Shown: positions 42,457 to 52,005, numbered from the stretch's first letter. The stretch: 64,000 bases of DNA from Nonomuraea rhodomycinica (GCF_013363995.1 NZ_JABWGO010000016.1:62001-126000), one strand, 5' to 3'. The notes: generated by a model from the letters alone, not told the origin. Numbers and translations are program-made.

Positions 42457-43443
42457 CTACGCGGGCCGGTCCGTACGGTCCCCGGTGGCGCGCAGGGCCC
42501 GGCCGGCCAGGTCGCGCAGGTGCTCCAGCAGCTCCGGAGGCTCGTGCACCTCGAACTCGCAGCCCAGCGTGAGCAGCCTGAAGGCCAGCCACTCCAGGGT
42601 GTCGCTGCGGCCGTCCAGCCGGCAGGTGCGCTCGCCGACGGGCACCACGTCCTCCCCGCCGTCCCCCAGGCGGCTTCTCACCTGTTCGGCCGGCGCGTGC
42701 AGGGTGACGACCGCGCGGTAGACGGGGAACAGCGTGTGCAGCCGCGTGGTGACGAAGGAGGCGACGTCCTCGGCGGGCAGCGGCCTGCGGGCGAACCGCG
42801 CGCCCGTCGGCCAGGGTCGCCGCACCCGGTCCACGCGGAAGACGCGCCAGTCCTCCTTGTCGCAGTCGAACGCCGCGAGGTACCAGCGCCGGCCCCAGGG
42901 CACCAGCCCGTACGGCTCCACGTGCCGCCGCGTCTCGGCGTCGTCGTCCGGCGAGCCCGCGACGTACGCGAAACGAACCCGCTCGCCGGCCGCGGCCGTC
43001 GTGGCCAGCGCGGCCAGGACCTCCGGGTCGATGCTCTGACCGGGGACGGGAGGCGGCGCGGCCGTGGCGTCGCCCAGCGCGCTGACCCGCGCCCGCAGCC
43101 TCGACGGCAGCACCTGCCTCAGCTTGGCCATGGCGCGCACCGACGCCTGGTCGATGCCGTCCACGGGGTGCCGCGTCACGGTGCGCAGGCCGACGGCGAT
43201 GGCCACGGCCTCCTCGTCGTCGAGCAGCAGCGGCGGCATGGCCGTGCCCGCCTCCAGCCGGTAGCCGCCCGTGCCCCCCATGGTGGCCCGTACCGGGTAG
43301 CCGAGATCGCGCAGCCGTTCGACGTCACGGCGGATCGTGCGCGGGCTGACCTCCAGCCGCTCCGCCAGCTCGCTGCCGGGCCACTCGCGGGGGTTCTGCA
43401 GCAGGGACAGGAGGGTGAGCAGCCGGGCGGAAGTGCTGGACAT
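42457..43443 (-). CDS. YafY/DeoR-like HTH-WYL transcriptional regulator
   Basis: 328 residues. N-terminal winged helix-turn-helix (RLLTLLSLLQNPREWPGSEL, RLEVSPRTIRRDVERLRDLG), a linker with GYRLEAGTAMPPLLLDDEEA, a WYL domain at about 145-225 (FAYVAGSPDDDAE ... GRRWYLAAFDCDKEDWRVFR) and a WCX-type C-terminal extension. WYL domains bind nucleic acid or nucleotide ligands; actinobacterial members often repress nearby genes in response to DNA damage. The likely target is its own gene and the adjacent VOC gene. Ends overlap GTAGGACAGA repeats. Confidence 0.9.
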   Translation of the reverse strand: MSSTSARLLTLLSLLQNPREWPGSELAERLEVSPRTIRRDVERLRDLGYPVRATMGGTGGYRLEAGTAMPPLLLDDEEAVAIAVGLRTVTRHPVDGIDQASVRAMAKLRQVLPSRLRARVSALGDATAAPPPVPGQSIDPEVLAALATTAAAGERVRFAYVAGSPDDDAETRRHVEPYGLVPWGRRWYLAAFDCDKEDWRVFRVDRVRRPWPTGARFARRPLPAEDVASFVTTRLHTLFPVYRAVVTLHAPAEQVRSRLGDGGEDVVPVGERTCRLDGRSDTLEWLAFRLLTLGCEFEVHEPPELLEHLRDLAGRALRATGDRTDRPA

Positions 43444-43538
43444 GTCCCTCAGGATCCCGCGATACGCGTACGAGCCTCACATTCGCGGCACTAAGATCGT
43501 TGCTGTCGGACCGCCGTGAAAGGCACGAAGGGAACGCC

Positions 43539-44342
43539 GTGGCCGAGACGCCGAACCAGTGGACCAGCGCCATCGACACGACGCGCCCCAGCATCGCCCG
43601 CGCTTATGACGTGGTGCTCAACGGCAAGGACAACTTCGAGGTGGACCGCGCGTTCGTCGCGGAGATCGTGAAGGTGGTCCCCGAGATCTACGACGTGGCC
43701 ACGTACAACCGGCAGATCCTGGGCCGCGGCGTGCGCTTCCTCGTCGACCAGGGCGTCACGCAGTTCATCGACCTCGGGTCGGGGCTGCCGACCGTCGAGA
43801 ACACCCACCACGTCGCCCAGCGCGCGAACCCCGACTCGCGCGTCGTCTACGTCGACAACGACCCCATGGTGCTGGCCCACGGCAGGGCGCTGCTCGCGGA
43901 GAACGACCGCACCGCCGTCGTCACCTCCGACCTGCGCGACCCCGAGGCCATCCTCGCCGACAAGGACGTCAGGCGGCTCATCGACTTCGACCGGCCGGTC
44001 GGGGTGATGCTGGTCGGCATCCTGCACCACCTGCACGACGACGAGGACCCCCGGGGCATCGTCGAGGCGTACATGGACGCGGTCCCGTCCGGCAGCTACC
44101 TGTTCATCACCCACTTCTGCGCCTCCAGCGACGACTCCCGGGAGGCGGAGAAGAAGTTCCTCGCCATGCTCGGCACGGGCCGGTTCCGCACCGAGAAGGA
44201 GATCACCGGCTTCTTCGACGGGTTCGAGCTGCTGGAGCCGGGGGTCGTCGCGCTGCCGCTGTGGCGTCCCGACGGTCCCGTGCCGTCGGAGCTGACGGTC
44301 GGCCAGCGCCTCATGTACGGCGGCATCGCCCGCAAGCGCTGA
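43539..44342 (+). CDS. SAM-dependent methyltransferase (DUF574 / PF04672 type)
   Basis: 267 residues. NQWTSAIDTTRPSIARAYDV and LNGKDNFEVDR open the protein, as in the actinobacteria-specific DUF574 methyltransferases. The SAM loop is FIDLGSGLPT, with VVYVDNDPMVL and GILHHLHDDEDP following. This family is expanded in Streptomyces relatives (many paralogues per genome) and its substrates are mostly unknown. GTG 43539 follows GGGA at a proper distance; an in-frame TTG at 43500 is less likely. It is divergent from the WYL regulator and converges on the GNAT gene. Confidence 0.88.
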   Translation: MAETPNQWTSAIDTTRPSIARAYDVVLNGKDNFEVDRAFVAEIVKVVPEIYDVATYNRQILGRGVRFLVDQGVTQFIDLGSGLPTVENTHHVAQRANPDSRVVYVDNDPMVLAHGRALLAENDRTAVVTSDLRDPEAILADKDVRRLIDFDRPVGVMLVGILHHLHDDEDPRGIVEAYMDAVPSGSYLFITHFCASSDDSREAEKKFLAMLGTGRFRTEKEITGFFDGFELLEPGVVALPLWRPDGPVPSELTVGQRLMYGGIARKR

Positions 44343-44356
44343 CCGCTCGTCGAACC

Positions 44357-44412
44357 GGCGACGGCGGGCCGGCGACGGCGGGCCGGCGACGGCGGGCCGG
44401 CGACGGCGGGCC
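44357..44412. repeat. 14-bp tandem repeat, four perfect copies, next to the GNAT stop codon
   Basis: GGCGACGGCGGGCC is repeated four times without mismatch (44357-44412), filling the gap between the convergent methyltransferase and GNAT genes and ending one base from the GNAT stop codon at 44414-44416. Confidence 0.95.
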
Positions 44413-44413
44413 G

Positions 44414-45058
44414 TCATCCTTCCGGACTCCAGACCATGGTCTGCTGGTGGAGCGGCCGGCCCTCGTGCCTGAGGCCGGGCACCATCGGCGTCGGGCCGTG
44501 CCGGACGAAGCCCATGCGTTCGAAGAAGCGCACCGCGCGGGCGTTCTCCACCAGCGTCCGCAGGTGGCATCCGGGGGAGCCGGTGAGCCGGAGCCGGTCG
44601 AGCCAGCGGTGCATCAGCGCGTCGGCGGCGCCCGTCCCGCGGGCCGAGGGCGCCACGGCGATGTGCAGGTGCGCCGGCCATCGGGCGTCGGTGAAGTCCT
44701 CCGGGGCGGGCTCCCCCCGGATCCCCGCCCGCGCCATGTCGAGCACGCCGCGGGCGAAGAACGCCGCGGCCCGTGACCGGAAGCCCGGCCAGTACTTCCC
44801 GAGGGCCTGGGCCAGGCGGGCGGACTCGCTGGGGAACGTCGCGCTGTCCGGGCATCCCGTCAGGTAGCCGACCAGGGCGCCGCCGTCCTCGGCCAGCAGC
44901 AACGAGCCCGGCTCCAGGTCCATGTACGGATCGAGGTAGACGGCCGCCTCCGACTCCCGGTGGCCCCAGAGGGACGCGGTGGGCGCTCCTTCGCCCGCCC
45001 GGCCGAACAGGTCACGTAGCGCGGCGCGGTCGGTCTCGGCGAAGCCGCGAATCTCCAT
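44414..45058 (-). CDS. GNAT-family N-acetyltransferase
   Basis: 214 residues. MEIRGFAETDRAALRDLF opens the GNAT fold; the acetyl-CoA loop is HIAVAPSARGTGAADALMHR (the Q/RxxGxG/A signature) followed by LVENARAVRFFERMGFVRHG. Substrate unknown; similar proteins acetylate amino-sugar antibiotics, amino acids or protein N termini. ATG 45058 has GGGAG seven bases upstream. It is divergent from a TetR regulator with palindromes between them, so it is the likely regulated target. Confidence 0.88.
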   Translation of the reverse strand: MEIRGFAETDRAALRDLFGRAGEGAPTASLWGHRESEAAVYLDPYMDLEPGSLLLAEDGGALVGYLTGCPDSATFPSESARLAQALGKYWPGFRSRAAAFFARGVLDMARAGIRGEPAPEDFTDARWPAHLHIAVAPSARGTGAADALMHRWLDRLRLTGSPGCHLRTLVENARAVRFFERMGFVRHGPTPMVPGLRHEGRPLHQQTMVWSPEG

Positions 45059-45120
45059 CAAGGGCTCCCTCGGGGGTGGTGTGCCGGGGTCTCCGAGCGG
45101 CAGAAAAACTGCGTTCGCTC

Positions 45121-45151
45121 TACACTGTATGACGTACGCGATTATCGTACG
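45121..45151. promoter_or_regulatory. Palindromic sites in the GNAT/TetR divergent promoter
   Basis: TACACTGTA (45121-45129) is a 9-bp palindrome; 4 bp further, CGTACG repeats at 45133-45138 and 45146-45151 around an AT-rich CGATTAT-type core. Such symmetric sites between a TetR gene and a divergent gene are typical TetR operators. Confidence 0.5.
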
Positions 45152-45183
45152 GCCTCGCCGTGCGTGCTTGGGAAGATGGCTCC

Positions 45184-45918
45184 ATGGCAGAACTCCCACC
45201 CGTCGTGGCGCGCATGTGGGGCCGTGAGCCCGTGTCGCGTCGCGGGCCGCGACCGCGCCTCGACCTGGCCTCGATCACGGCGGCCGCCATCGAGATCGCC
45301 GACGCCGAAGGGCTCGCGGGCGTCTCCATGGGCCGCGTGGCCGCGCGGCTGGGCGTCGCGCCGATGGGGCTGTACCGGTACGTGGGCAGCAAGGAGGACC
45401 TGCTGACCGTGATGGCCGACAGCGCCGTGCCGGCCCCTCCCGACCGAGGCGGCCTGCCCTGGCGTGACTACCTCGCCACCTGGACCCGGGCCCACCGGGA
45501 CCTCCTGCTCTCGCGCCCGTGGCTCATGGCGGTCCAGGGCGGCACGCCCCCCATGGGGCCGCGCCGGTTGAGCTGGCTGGACCGGGCCCTGGAGGCCCTC
45601 GGCGCGACGCCGCTGGACGACGGCGAGAAGTTCAACACCGTCACCGCGCTCACCGGCTACGCGCTGACCGGCGCCACGCTGGTCCACGCGACGAGCGCCG
45701 CGGGCGGGGAACGGGGGGCCGGGATCGCCGGGGCCGCCGAGTACGGCGAGGTCCTCGCGGAGGTGCTCGACCCGCGCACGTATCCGACCCTGTCGGCCAT
45801 GATGCGCTCGGGGACGCTCGGCCGGTCGGAGGGCTGGGTCGAGGACGCCGACTTCGCCTTCGGCCTCGACCTCCTGCTGGACGGCGTCGAGGCGCTGATC
45901 CGCCGCCGCGCCGGGTGA
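45184..45918 (+). CDS. TetR-family transcriptional regulator (TetR_C type)
   Basis: 244 residues. Helix-turn-helix: LASITAAAIEIADAEGLAGV, GRVAARLGVAPMGLYRYVGS. The C-terminal domain is of the TetR_C class (DYLATWTRAHRDLLLSRPW, TVTALTGYALTGATLVHATS), as in drug-responsive TetR proteins. ATG 45184 was chosen; a start at 45160 is in frame. Probably autoregulatory and controlling the divergent GNAT gene through the palindromes between them. Confidence 0.88.
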   Translation: MAELPPVVARMWGREPVSRRGPRPRLDLASITAAAIEIADAEGLAGVSMGRVAARLGVAPMGLYRYVGSKEDLLTVMADSAVPAPPDRGGLPWRDYLATWTRAHRDLLLSRPWLMAVQGGTPPMGPRRLSWLDRALEALGATPLDDGEKFNTVTALTGYALTGATLVHATSAAGGERGAGIAGAAEYGEVLAEVLDPRTYPTLSAMMRSGTLGRSEGWVEDADFAFGLDLLLDGVEALIRRRAG

Positions 45919-46046
45919 CCCTCCGCAACCGGCACGGCGGAATGCATGGGGTGGTAGGGAAACCGTCAAAAGGGCCGCATCGGGTATGAACCGCCCGGGG
46001 GTGGGATAGGGACACGGAGAGAATTCCTCAGTACAGAGGGGAAGTC

Positions 46047-46730
46047 ATGACCGTGGCCCAGACCCGCTCGACCGCCACCGCCGGGACGGAGGCCGGCTCC
46101 GCCGGACGGTTCAGGCTGGACCTACCGATGATGACGATCGAGCTCCGCCCGCCGCGGGTGCGCATGCCGCGGATTCCCCTGCCGCACGTTCCCGTCCCCC
46201 GGATCAGCCGCCAGGAGATGGGGCACGCCGCCGACGTCGCGCGGGCCATGCTGCCGCCGCCCGAGCGCGTCGCCTACTACGGAGCCCTCGGGGCGCTCGC
46301 GGTCATGGGCGTCATCGAGTGGCCCGTCGCGGCGGCCATCGGCGCCGGGGCGATCATCGCGCAGCGGGCCCGTTCGGGGCAGACCCCCATGGGGAACGGC
46401 GGGCAGGGGGCGAGCGCGGCGGCGCGCACGGCATCGCGTACGTCCACGGCGGGTCGTGGGGGCGGCGGGGCGTCCGCCGCCGCCCGTAAGAGCGCCATGA
46501 AGGCCGAGGAGGCGCCCAGGAGCGGCTCGTCCCGAAGGGCGGCCGCAGCCCAGAGCACGTCGTCCAGGCAGGCGGCGTCCAGGCAGGCGGCGTCCGGGCA
46601 GGCGGCGTCCGGGCAGGCGCCCGCCACGCAGGCGCCCGCCACGCAGGCGCCCGCGACGCAGGCATCCTCTGCGAGGGCGCGGTCCAAGCCCGCCTCCGCC
46701 GCCGGCCCGCAGTCGGCCATGAGCACGTAG
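46047..46730 (+). CDS. Hypothetical membrane-associated protein with repetitive C terminus
   Basis: 227 residues. A Pro/Arg-rich N-terminal part (ELRPPRVRMPRIPLPHVPVP), one or two hydrophobic segments near residues 75-105 (YYGALGALAVMGVIEWPVAA), then a low-complexity tail with QAASR/QAASG and QAPAT five-residue repeats from a 15-bp DNA repeat (about 46560-46670). GAGGGG lies five bases before the ATG. It directly precedes the large P-type ATPase gene but a strong hairpin separates them. The N-terminal half resembles small proteins found next to such ATPases; function unknown. Confidence 0.65.
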   Translation: MTVAQTRSTATAGTEAGSAGRFRLDLPMMTIELRPPRVRMPRIPLPHVPVPRISRQEMGHAADVARAMLPPPERVAYYGALGALAVMGVIEWPVAAAIGAGAIIAQRARSGQTPMGNGGQGASAAARTASRTSTAGRGGGGASAAARKSAMKAEEAPRSGSSRRAAAAQSTSSRQAASRQAASGQAASGQAPATQAPATQAPATQASSARARSKPASAAGPQSAMST

Positions 46731-46752
46731 CCGCGCGCAGGACGAGATCCAC

Positions 46753-46777
46753 GGCCGCTCGCGTCACGCGAGCGGCC
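46753..46777. terminator. Hairpin before the P-type ATPase gene
   Basis: An 11-bp perfect stem GGCCGCTCGCG/CGCGAGCGGCC with a 3-base loop, 22 bp after the stop of the preceding gene. Confidence 0.8.
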
Positions 46778-46858
46778 GCCGCGATCCTCCACCCCTGACA
46801 AGCCCGCCTGTCCACCTCCCCCCGCAGGACACACCCGTTCGATGGGAGGGGAGACCCC

Positions 46859-49800
46859 ATGCGGTTGCCCGGCGTACCCGCCGCCGCGGGCGCCCTGCTC
46901 GGCATGCTCCCCGAGCCGCTGCGCGGTCTCCTCCCACGCCCCCGGACGGTCCGCGCGTGCCCCGGCGGCATGCGCGTCGAGGTGCGCGCCGTGGGCGGGC
47001 CGGGCACCGGGCGGCAGGCGCGCCTCCTGGAGGACCGCCTGCTGGCCACCGGCGTCGAGCGCGCCGAGGTCAACGGCGCGCTCGGGTTCGTGTACGTCGC
47101 CTGCGACCCGGCCACGACGGACGTGGACAAGCTCCTGGAGATCATCGAGGAGCTGGACGTCCAGGAGCCGGGCGAGGGCGAGGCGGGCCGCGCCGAGGAC
47201 GACGCCGGCTCCGTGCGGCCGAAGGGGCGGCTGCCCGCTCCGGCCCGGGTCCAGGAGGTGCTGGAGGTCCTGGACGACATCCGCACGATCGAGGCGGCCG
47301 TCGGCGGCGACGAGGACGAGCGTGAGCGGGGCGCCGGAGGCGAGGACGAGGAGGAGCGCGAGCGGGGCGCCGGAGGCGAGGACGAGGACGCGATCGGATA
47401 CGGCGAGGACGACGAGGGCGGCGACGGAAGGGGCGGCGCCCCCCGCGCGCTCGACGGGTTCGAGCAGCAGGCGCGCGCCGCTGTCAGCCTCGGCCTGCAC
47501 CTGCTCGGCGCCGGTGCGGCGCTGGCCGGGCAGGCCGCCCGCGTGCCGCGGCTGCCCGCGCTGGCGCCGGCTCTGCTCTCCCTGGTCGAGCACACCCCGC
47601 GGGTACGCCGGGAGCTGGAGGAGCGCGTCGGCAAGCCGGCGGTGGACGCGGTGCTGACCTCCGGACGGATCCTCACGCACGCGCTCGCGCTGCGGCCGGT
47701 GTCGCTGCTCGTCGACTCCCTCGCCGCCGCCGGCCGTTACGTGGACGCCCGCGCCGGTCGCGCCGCCTGGGAGCGGCGCGAGGAGGCGTTCGCGGCCGAG
47801 GACGGGGCCTACCGCCACATCCGTACGGCCGTGCCGCGCCGCGTGACGCCGTTGCCGCGCGGGCCCGTCGAGAAGTACGCGGACGTGGCCGGCGGGCTGT
47901 CCCTGGCCGGGCAGGGCGTGACCACGTTCCTCACCCGTGATCACCAGCGAGGGCTGACCGTGCTGCTCGCGGGCGTGCCGAAGGCGGCGCGCCTGGGCCG
48001 GGACGCGTTCACCAGCGCGGTGATCCGGGCGCTGGCGCGGCGGGACACCATCGTGCTCGACCGCGACGCGCTGCACCGCATGGACCGCCTGGACACGGTG
48101 ATCCTGGACGCCGGCCTCCTCACCACGGGCGCGTGGGCCGTCCACGGCGTCGTACCCCTCGGCGCCGGGGCCGACCTGGACGAGCTGCACAGCCGCCTGT
48201 ACACGCTCGTCGATCTCACGGACCGCTCGGCCCCGAGGGCCCGCCGCGAGCGCGACGGGTGGAGCGTCGCCCCGTACGAGCCGCCACGCCCTCCTGATCC
48301 GGAACCCGCCGAGGTGCGGCGGTGGCGCGAAGAAGGGGTCCGGCTGGTCGCGATCGCCAGGCGGGGCACCGTGGTCGCCGTCGTCGGCCTGGAGCCGGAG
48401 CCGCACCCGCTCGCCGAGGCCCTGGTCGCCGCCCCCGGCGACGCGTGCGAGGTGGTGCTGGCCGGGGGAGACCCGCGGCTGGCCGGGCGGCTGGGAGTGA
48501 AGCGGGTCCTGCGCGGCGGGTCGCGGCTGGCCGCCGAGGTACGGGTGATGCAGGCCGAGGGACACGGCGTGGCGGTGGTGTCGCAACGGGGACGGCGCGC
48601 GCTGGCCCGGGCCGACCTGGGGATCGGCGTGCTCGGCAGGCCCCGCCCGGTCCCGTGGGACGCCGACGTGATCGGCGGGTTCGAGGGGGCGTACCTGCTG
48701 CTTCGCTGCCTGCCGCACGCGCGGAGGGCCGCCGGGCGGAGCGTGCGGGTGGCCGCGGCCGGGGCGGCCACGGGGGCGGTGCTGGCGTTCCTGGGGCCGG
48801 CGCGTACGGCGCTGGCCCGGGTGCGTCTGGTGAGCGACGCCACGTCCGTGGCCGCGCTCGTCACGGGCGAATGGACGGGACGCCGCGCGGGCGGGGAGGC
48901 GCCTCCGCCGCCCGCCGACCACACGCCCTGGCACGCCATGACGGTGCGGGACGTGCTGTCGCGGCTCCGTACGTCCCCCGAAGGGCTCGCGGAGGAGGAG
49001 GCGGCACGCCGCAGAGCGCACGCGGCGTACGGCGGGACCGGGGCGGTGGCCGCGTGGGCGGGGCGGCGCGGGGGGATCGCGCGCGCGGAGGGCGGGGCGC
49101 GCTCGCTCGCGCGCGCCTGCCTGGAGGAGATCGCCAACCCGCTCACGCCCGTGCTCGCCGCGGGCGCCGGTGTCTCCGCAGCGGTCGGCTCGGTGCTCGA
49201 CGCCGGGCTGATCGTCGGCGTGATGGGCGTCGGCGCCCTGCTCGGCGGTACGCAGCGCTGGCACGCCGACCGGACCCTGCACCGCCTCACCCGCATCACC
49301 GCCACCCGGGTACGCCTGCGCCGCCCACCCGCCCCCGAGCCCCTTTCCGCCCCCGGCACCCTTTCCGCGCCGGACACCCTTCCGGCGCCGGACACCCTTT
49401 CCGCGCCGGGCACCCTTTCCGCGCCGGAGAGCCTTTCCGCGCCGGGCACCGGCCCCGTCGCCGGCACCTGCCCCGCGCCCGCCGCCGAGTCTGCTCCCGA
49501 GGTGGAGGACCGTGAGGCGGACGGGCGTGCGGGGGAGGATCGCGGGGAGGCGGGGATCGTGGCCGGAGTCGCGGACGACCTCGTGCCCGGTGACGTGATC
49601 GAGCTGCGCGCCGGCGACGCCGTCCCCGCCGACGCCCGCCTGGTCGAGGCGTCGGGCCTGGAACTGGACGAGTCCACGCTGACCGGCGAGTCACGGCTCG
49701 TCGCCAAGAGCGCGGCCCCCACGGCCGCGCCGGCCGTCGCGGACCGCACGTCGATGGTGTACCAGGGCACCACCGTCGCGGCAGGACACGGCCTGGCCGT

Positions 49801-51874
49801 GGTGGTGGCCACCGGCGAGGCCACCGTAGCCGGCCGGACCGCGAGGCTGGCCGCGGCCGGCTCGCCCCCGACCGGAGTGGAGCTGCGGCTGCGCGCCCTG
49901 AGCCGCCGCATCCTCCCCGTGGCCATCGGCTCGGGCGTGGCGCTCATGGCGACCGAGCTGCTGCGGGGAGCGCCGCCGGCCGCCGCCGTCACCCCCGCCG
50001 TGAGCCTGGCGGTCGCCGCCGTCCCCGAGGGGCTGCCGTTCGTGGCGACGGTCGCGGAGCTCGCGTCGGCCAAGCGGCTGTCGGCCCGCGACACCCTCGT
50101 ACGCAACCCGTCCACGATCGAGGCGCTGGGTCGCGTGGACGTCCTGTGCTTCGACAAGACCGGTACCCTCACGGAGGGCCGCATCAGCCTGGGCCGGGTC
50201 TCGGACGGCCGGATCGAGCGCTCCGTGGAGGACCTGTCGCCGGAGCTGCGGGCCGTGGTCGCCGCGGCGCTGCGGGCCTGCCCCCGGTACGAGGACGGAC
50301 GCGCCATCCCGCATCCCACGGACCGCGCCGTGGTGGAGGGCGCGGAGCGGCTGGGCGTCTTGCCGGCCGACGGGCTCGCGGGGTGGCGGCGGGTGGACGA
50401 GCTGCCGTTCGAGCCGGCCCGCGGCTACCACGCCGTCCTCGGCACGTACGGGACCGGCGCGTACGGGACGGGCGCGTACGGGACCGGAACGTACGGGCCC
50501 GGGGAGGAAGGCGGGACGCGGCAGGTGCTCAGCGTCAAGGGCGCCCCCGAGGTGCTGCTCGACCGCTGCACGACCCTGCGGCGCGGCGCCGGGACGGCGC
50601 CCCTGGACGCGGCGGCCAGGCGGGAGCTGGAGGAGGAGGTCGAGCGGCTGGCGCTCCAGGGCCACCGGGTGCTCGCGGTCGCCGAGCGGCCGGCCTCCAG
50701 CCGCGCCGACCTCGACGAGTCCAGGATCGAACGGCTGAGCTTCCTCGGCTTCCTCGGCCTGGCCGACCCGGTGCGGCCCACCGCCAAGCGGAGCGTCGAG
50801 GGCCTGATGAGGGCCGGAGTCCGCGTCGTCATGATCACCGGTGACCACCCGAGCACGGCCGAGGCCATCGCCGCCGAGATCAACGCCGTCAACGGCGGCC
50901 GGGTCATGACCGGCCCCCAGCTCGACGAGGTGGACGACGGCGCGCTCGAGGAGGTGCTGCGGGACGTCACGGTGTTCGCCCGGGTCACGCCGGAGCACAA
51001 GGCGCGCATCGTCGCCGGGCTGCGCCGCATGGGCCGGGTGGTCGCCGTCACCGGCGACGGCGCGAACGACGTGCCCGCCATCCGGCTCGCGGACGTGGGC
51101 GTGGCCCTCGGCTCGCGCGCCACCCCGGCGGCCCGCGCCGCCGCCGACATCGTGGTGGTGGACGAGCGCATCGAGACCATCATCGACGCGATCGTGGAGG
51201 GCCGGGCGATGTGGGGGTCGGTCCGCGACTCGCTCGGCATGCTGCTCGGCGGGAACATCGGCGAGATCGTCTTCACCCTCGGCTCCAGCCTGCTGACCGG
51301 CCGCAGCGCGCTCAACACCCGCCAGCTCCTCCTCGTGAACCTGCTCACCGACATGCTCCCCGCCATGGCCGTGGCGGTCCGGCCGCCGGGCGCCGCCGAC
51401 CCGGACCGGCTCCTCACCGAAGGGCCGGAGGCGTCGCTGGGCGCCGCCCTGACCCGCGACATCCACCTGCGCGCGATCACCACCGCCGCGGCGGCCACGG
51501 CGGCGTGGCTGCTCGGCCGGACGACCGGCACGCGGGGGCGGGCCGACACGATCGGGCTGGTCGGGCTGGTGGCGGCGCAGCTCCTGCAGACGCTCGCCGT
51601 GGGCGGGCGGGACCGGCTGGTCATGCTGGCCTCGCTCGCGTCGCTGGCCGTGCTCGCGGTGATCGTCTCGGTGCCGGGGCTGAGCCGGCTGTTCGGGTGC
51701 CGCCCGATCGGTCCGCTGGGGTGGGGCATAGCGCTGGGCTGCGCCGCGGCGGCCGTGATCGTGGAGCGGGCCCTGGAACGGGGCCTGGAACAGGGTCTGG
51801 AACGCCTGCCCCGCCTGAGCGTCCCTCCCGGCCGGCCGACACCCACGCCGAAGCCCGGGCCCGTGCCCGCCTAG
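46859..51874 (+). CDS. Very large cation-translocating P-type ATPase (CtpH/CtpI-like)
   Basis: 1671 residues, about twice a standard P-type ATPase and close to mycobacterial CtpH/CtpI. An HMA-like fold occupies the N-terminal ~100 residues but lacks a CxxC metal motif. A long degenerate, ATPase-like region follows, then the catalytic core: LTGES near residue 942, phosphorylation motif CFDKTGTLTEG near 1098, MITGDHPSTAEA and TGDGANDVPAIRLADVG near 1400, and C-terminal membrane helices. Two repeat-coded inserts stand out: SAPGTL/SAPDTL units (about 820-865) and GTGAY/GTGTY units (about 1200-1215). The ion is unknown; Ca2+, Mg2+ or a divalent metal are possible. Confidence 0.85.
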   Translation: MRLPGVPAAAGALLGMLPEPLRGLLPRPRTVRACPGGMRVEVRAVGGPGTGRQARLLEDRLLATGVERAEVNGALGFVYVACDPATTDVDKLLEIIEELDVQEPGEGEAGRAEDDAGSVRPKGRLPAPARVQEVLEVLDDIRTIEAAVGGDEDERERGAGGEDEEERERGAGGEDEDAIGYGEDDEGGDGRGGAPRALDGFEQQARAAVSLGLHLLGAGAALAGQAARVPRLPALAPALLSLVEHTPRVRRELEERVGKPAVDAVLTSGRILTHALALRPVSLLVDSLAAAGRYVDARAGRAAWERREEAFAAEDGAYRHIRTAVPRRVTPLPRGPVEKYADVAGGLSLAGQGVTTFLTRDHQRGLTVLLAGVPKAARLGRDAFTSAVIRALARRDTIVLDRDALHRMDRLDTVILDAGLLTTGAWAVHGVVPLGAGADLDELHSRLYTLVDLTDRSAPRARRERDGWSVAPYEPPRPPDPEPAEVRRWREEGVRLVAIARRGTVVAVVGLEPEPHPLAEALVAAPGDACEVVLAGGDPRLAGRLGVKRVLRGGSRLAAEVRVMQAEGHGVAVVSQRGRRALARADLGIGVLGRPRPVPWDADVIGGFEGAYLLLRCLPHARRAAGRSVRVAAAGAATGAVLAFLGPARTALARVRLVSDATSVAALVTGEWTGRRAGGEAPPPPADHTPWHAMTVRDVLSRLRTSPEGLAEEEAARRRAHAAYGGTGAVAAWAGRRGGIARAEGGARSLARACLEEIANPLTPVLAAGAGVSAAVGSVLDAGLIVGVMGVGALLGGTQRWHADRTLHRLTRITATRVRLRRPPAPEPLSAPGTLSAPDTLPAPDTLSAPGTLSAPESLSAPGTGPVAGTCPAPAAESAPEVEDREADGRAGEDRGEAGIVAGVADDLVPGDVIELRAGDAVPADARLVEASGLELDESTLTGESRLVAKSAAPTAAPAVADRTSMVYQGTTVAAGHGLAVVVATGEATVAGRTARLAAAGSPPTGVELRLRALSRRILPVAIGSGVALMATELLRGAPPAAAVTPAVSLAVAAVPEGLPFVATVAELASAKRLSARDTLVRNPSTIEALGRVDVLCFDKTGTLTEGRISLGRVSDGRIERSVEDLSPELRAVVAAALRACPRYEDGRAIPHPTDRAVVEGAERLGVLPADGLAGWRRVDELPFEPARGYHAVLGTYGTGAYGTGAYGTGTYGPGEEGGTRQVLSVKGAPEVLLDRCTTLRRGAGTAPLDAAARRELEEEVERLALQGHRVLAVAERPASSRADLDESRIERLSFLGFLGLADPVRPTAKRSVEGLMRAGVRVVMITGDHPSTAEAIAAEINAVNGGRVMTGPQLDEVDDGALEEVLRDVTVFARVTPEHKARIVAGLRRMGRVVAVTGDGANDVPAIRLADVGVALGSRATPAARAAADIVVVDERIETIIDAIVEGRAMWGSVRDSLGMLLGGNIGEIVFTLGSSLLTGRSALNTRQLLLVNLLTDMLPAMAVAVRPPGAADPDRLLTEGPEASLGAALTRDIHLRAITTAAAATAAWLLGRTTGTRGRADTIGLVGLVAAQLLQTLAVGGRDRLVMLASLASLAVLAVIVSVPGLSRLFGCRPIGPLGWGIALGCAAAAVIVERALERGLEQGLERLPRLSVPPGRPTPTPKPGPVPA

Positions 51875-51948
51875 GAAGGCTCCGGTCCGGACGCATGCCG
51901 GGCCGGTCATCGCGCGTTCACCCATCGGACACGTAAGATGCCACCCAA

Positions 51949-51974
51949 TGCCAGATTTGTGGTGAAATCTGGCA
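51949..51974. promoter_or_regulatory. Perfect inverted repeat upstream of a 49-codon gene
   Basis: TGCCAGATTT and its exact complement AAATCTGGCA flank a 6-base spacer. It lies 74 bp after the ATPase stop and 31 bp before the ATG of the small gene. It could be a terminator, or a regulator site or leader hairpin for the small gene. It is the only AT-rich stretch in this gap. Confidence 0.6.
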
Positions 51975-52005
51975 GTAAATCCTGTTCTCCCCCGTGAGGT
52001 GTCTG

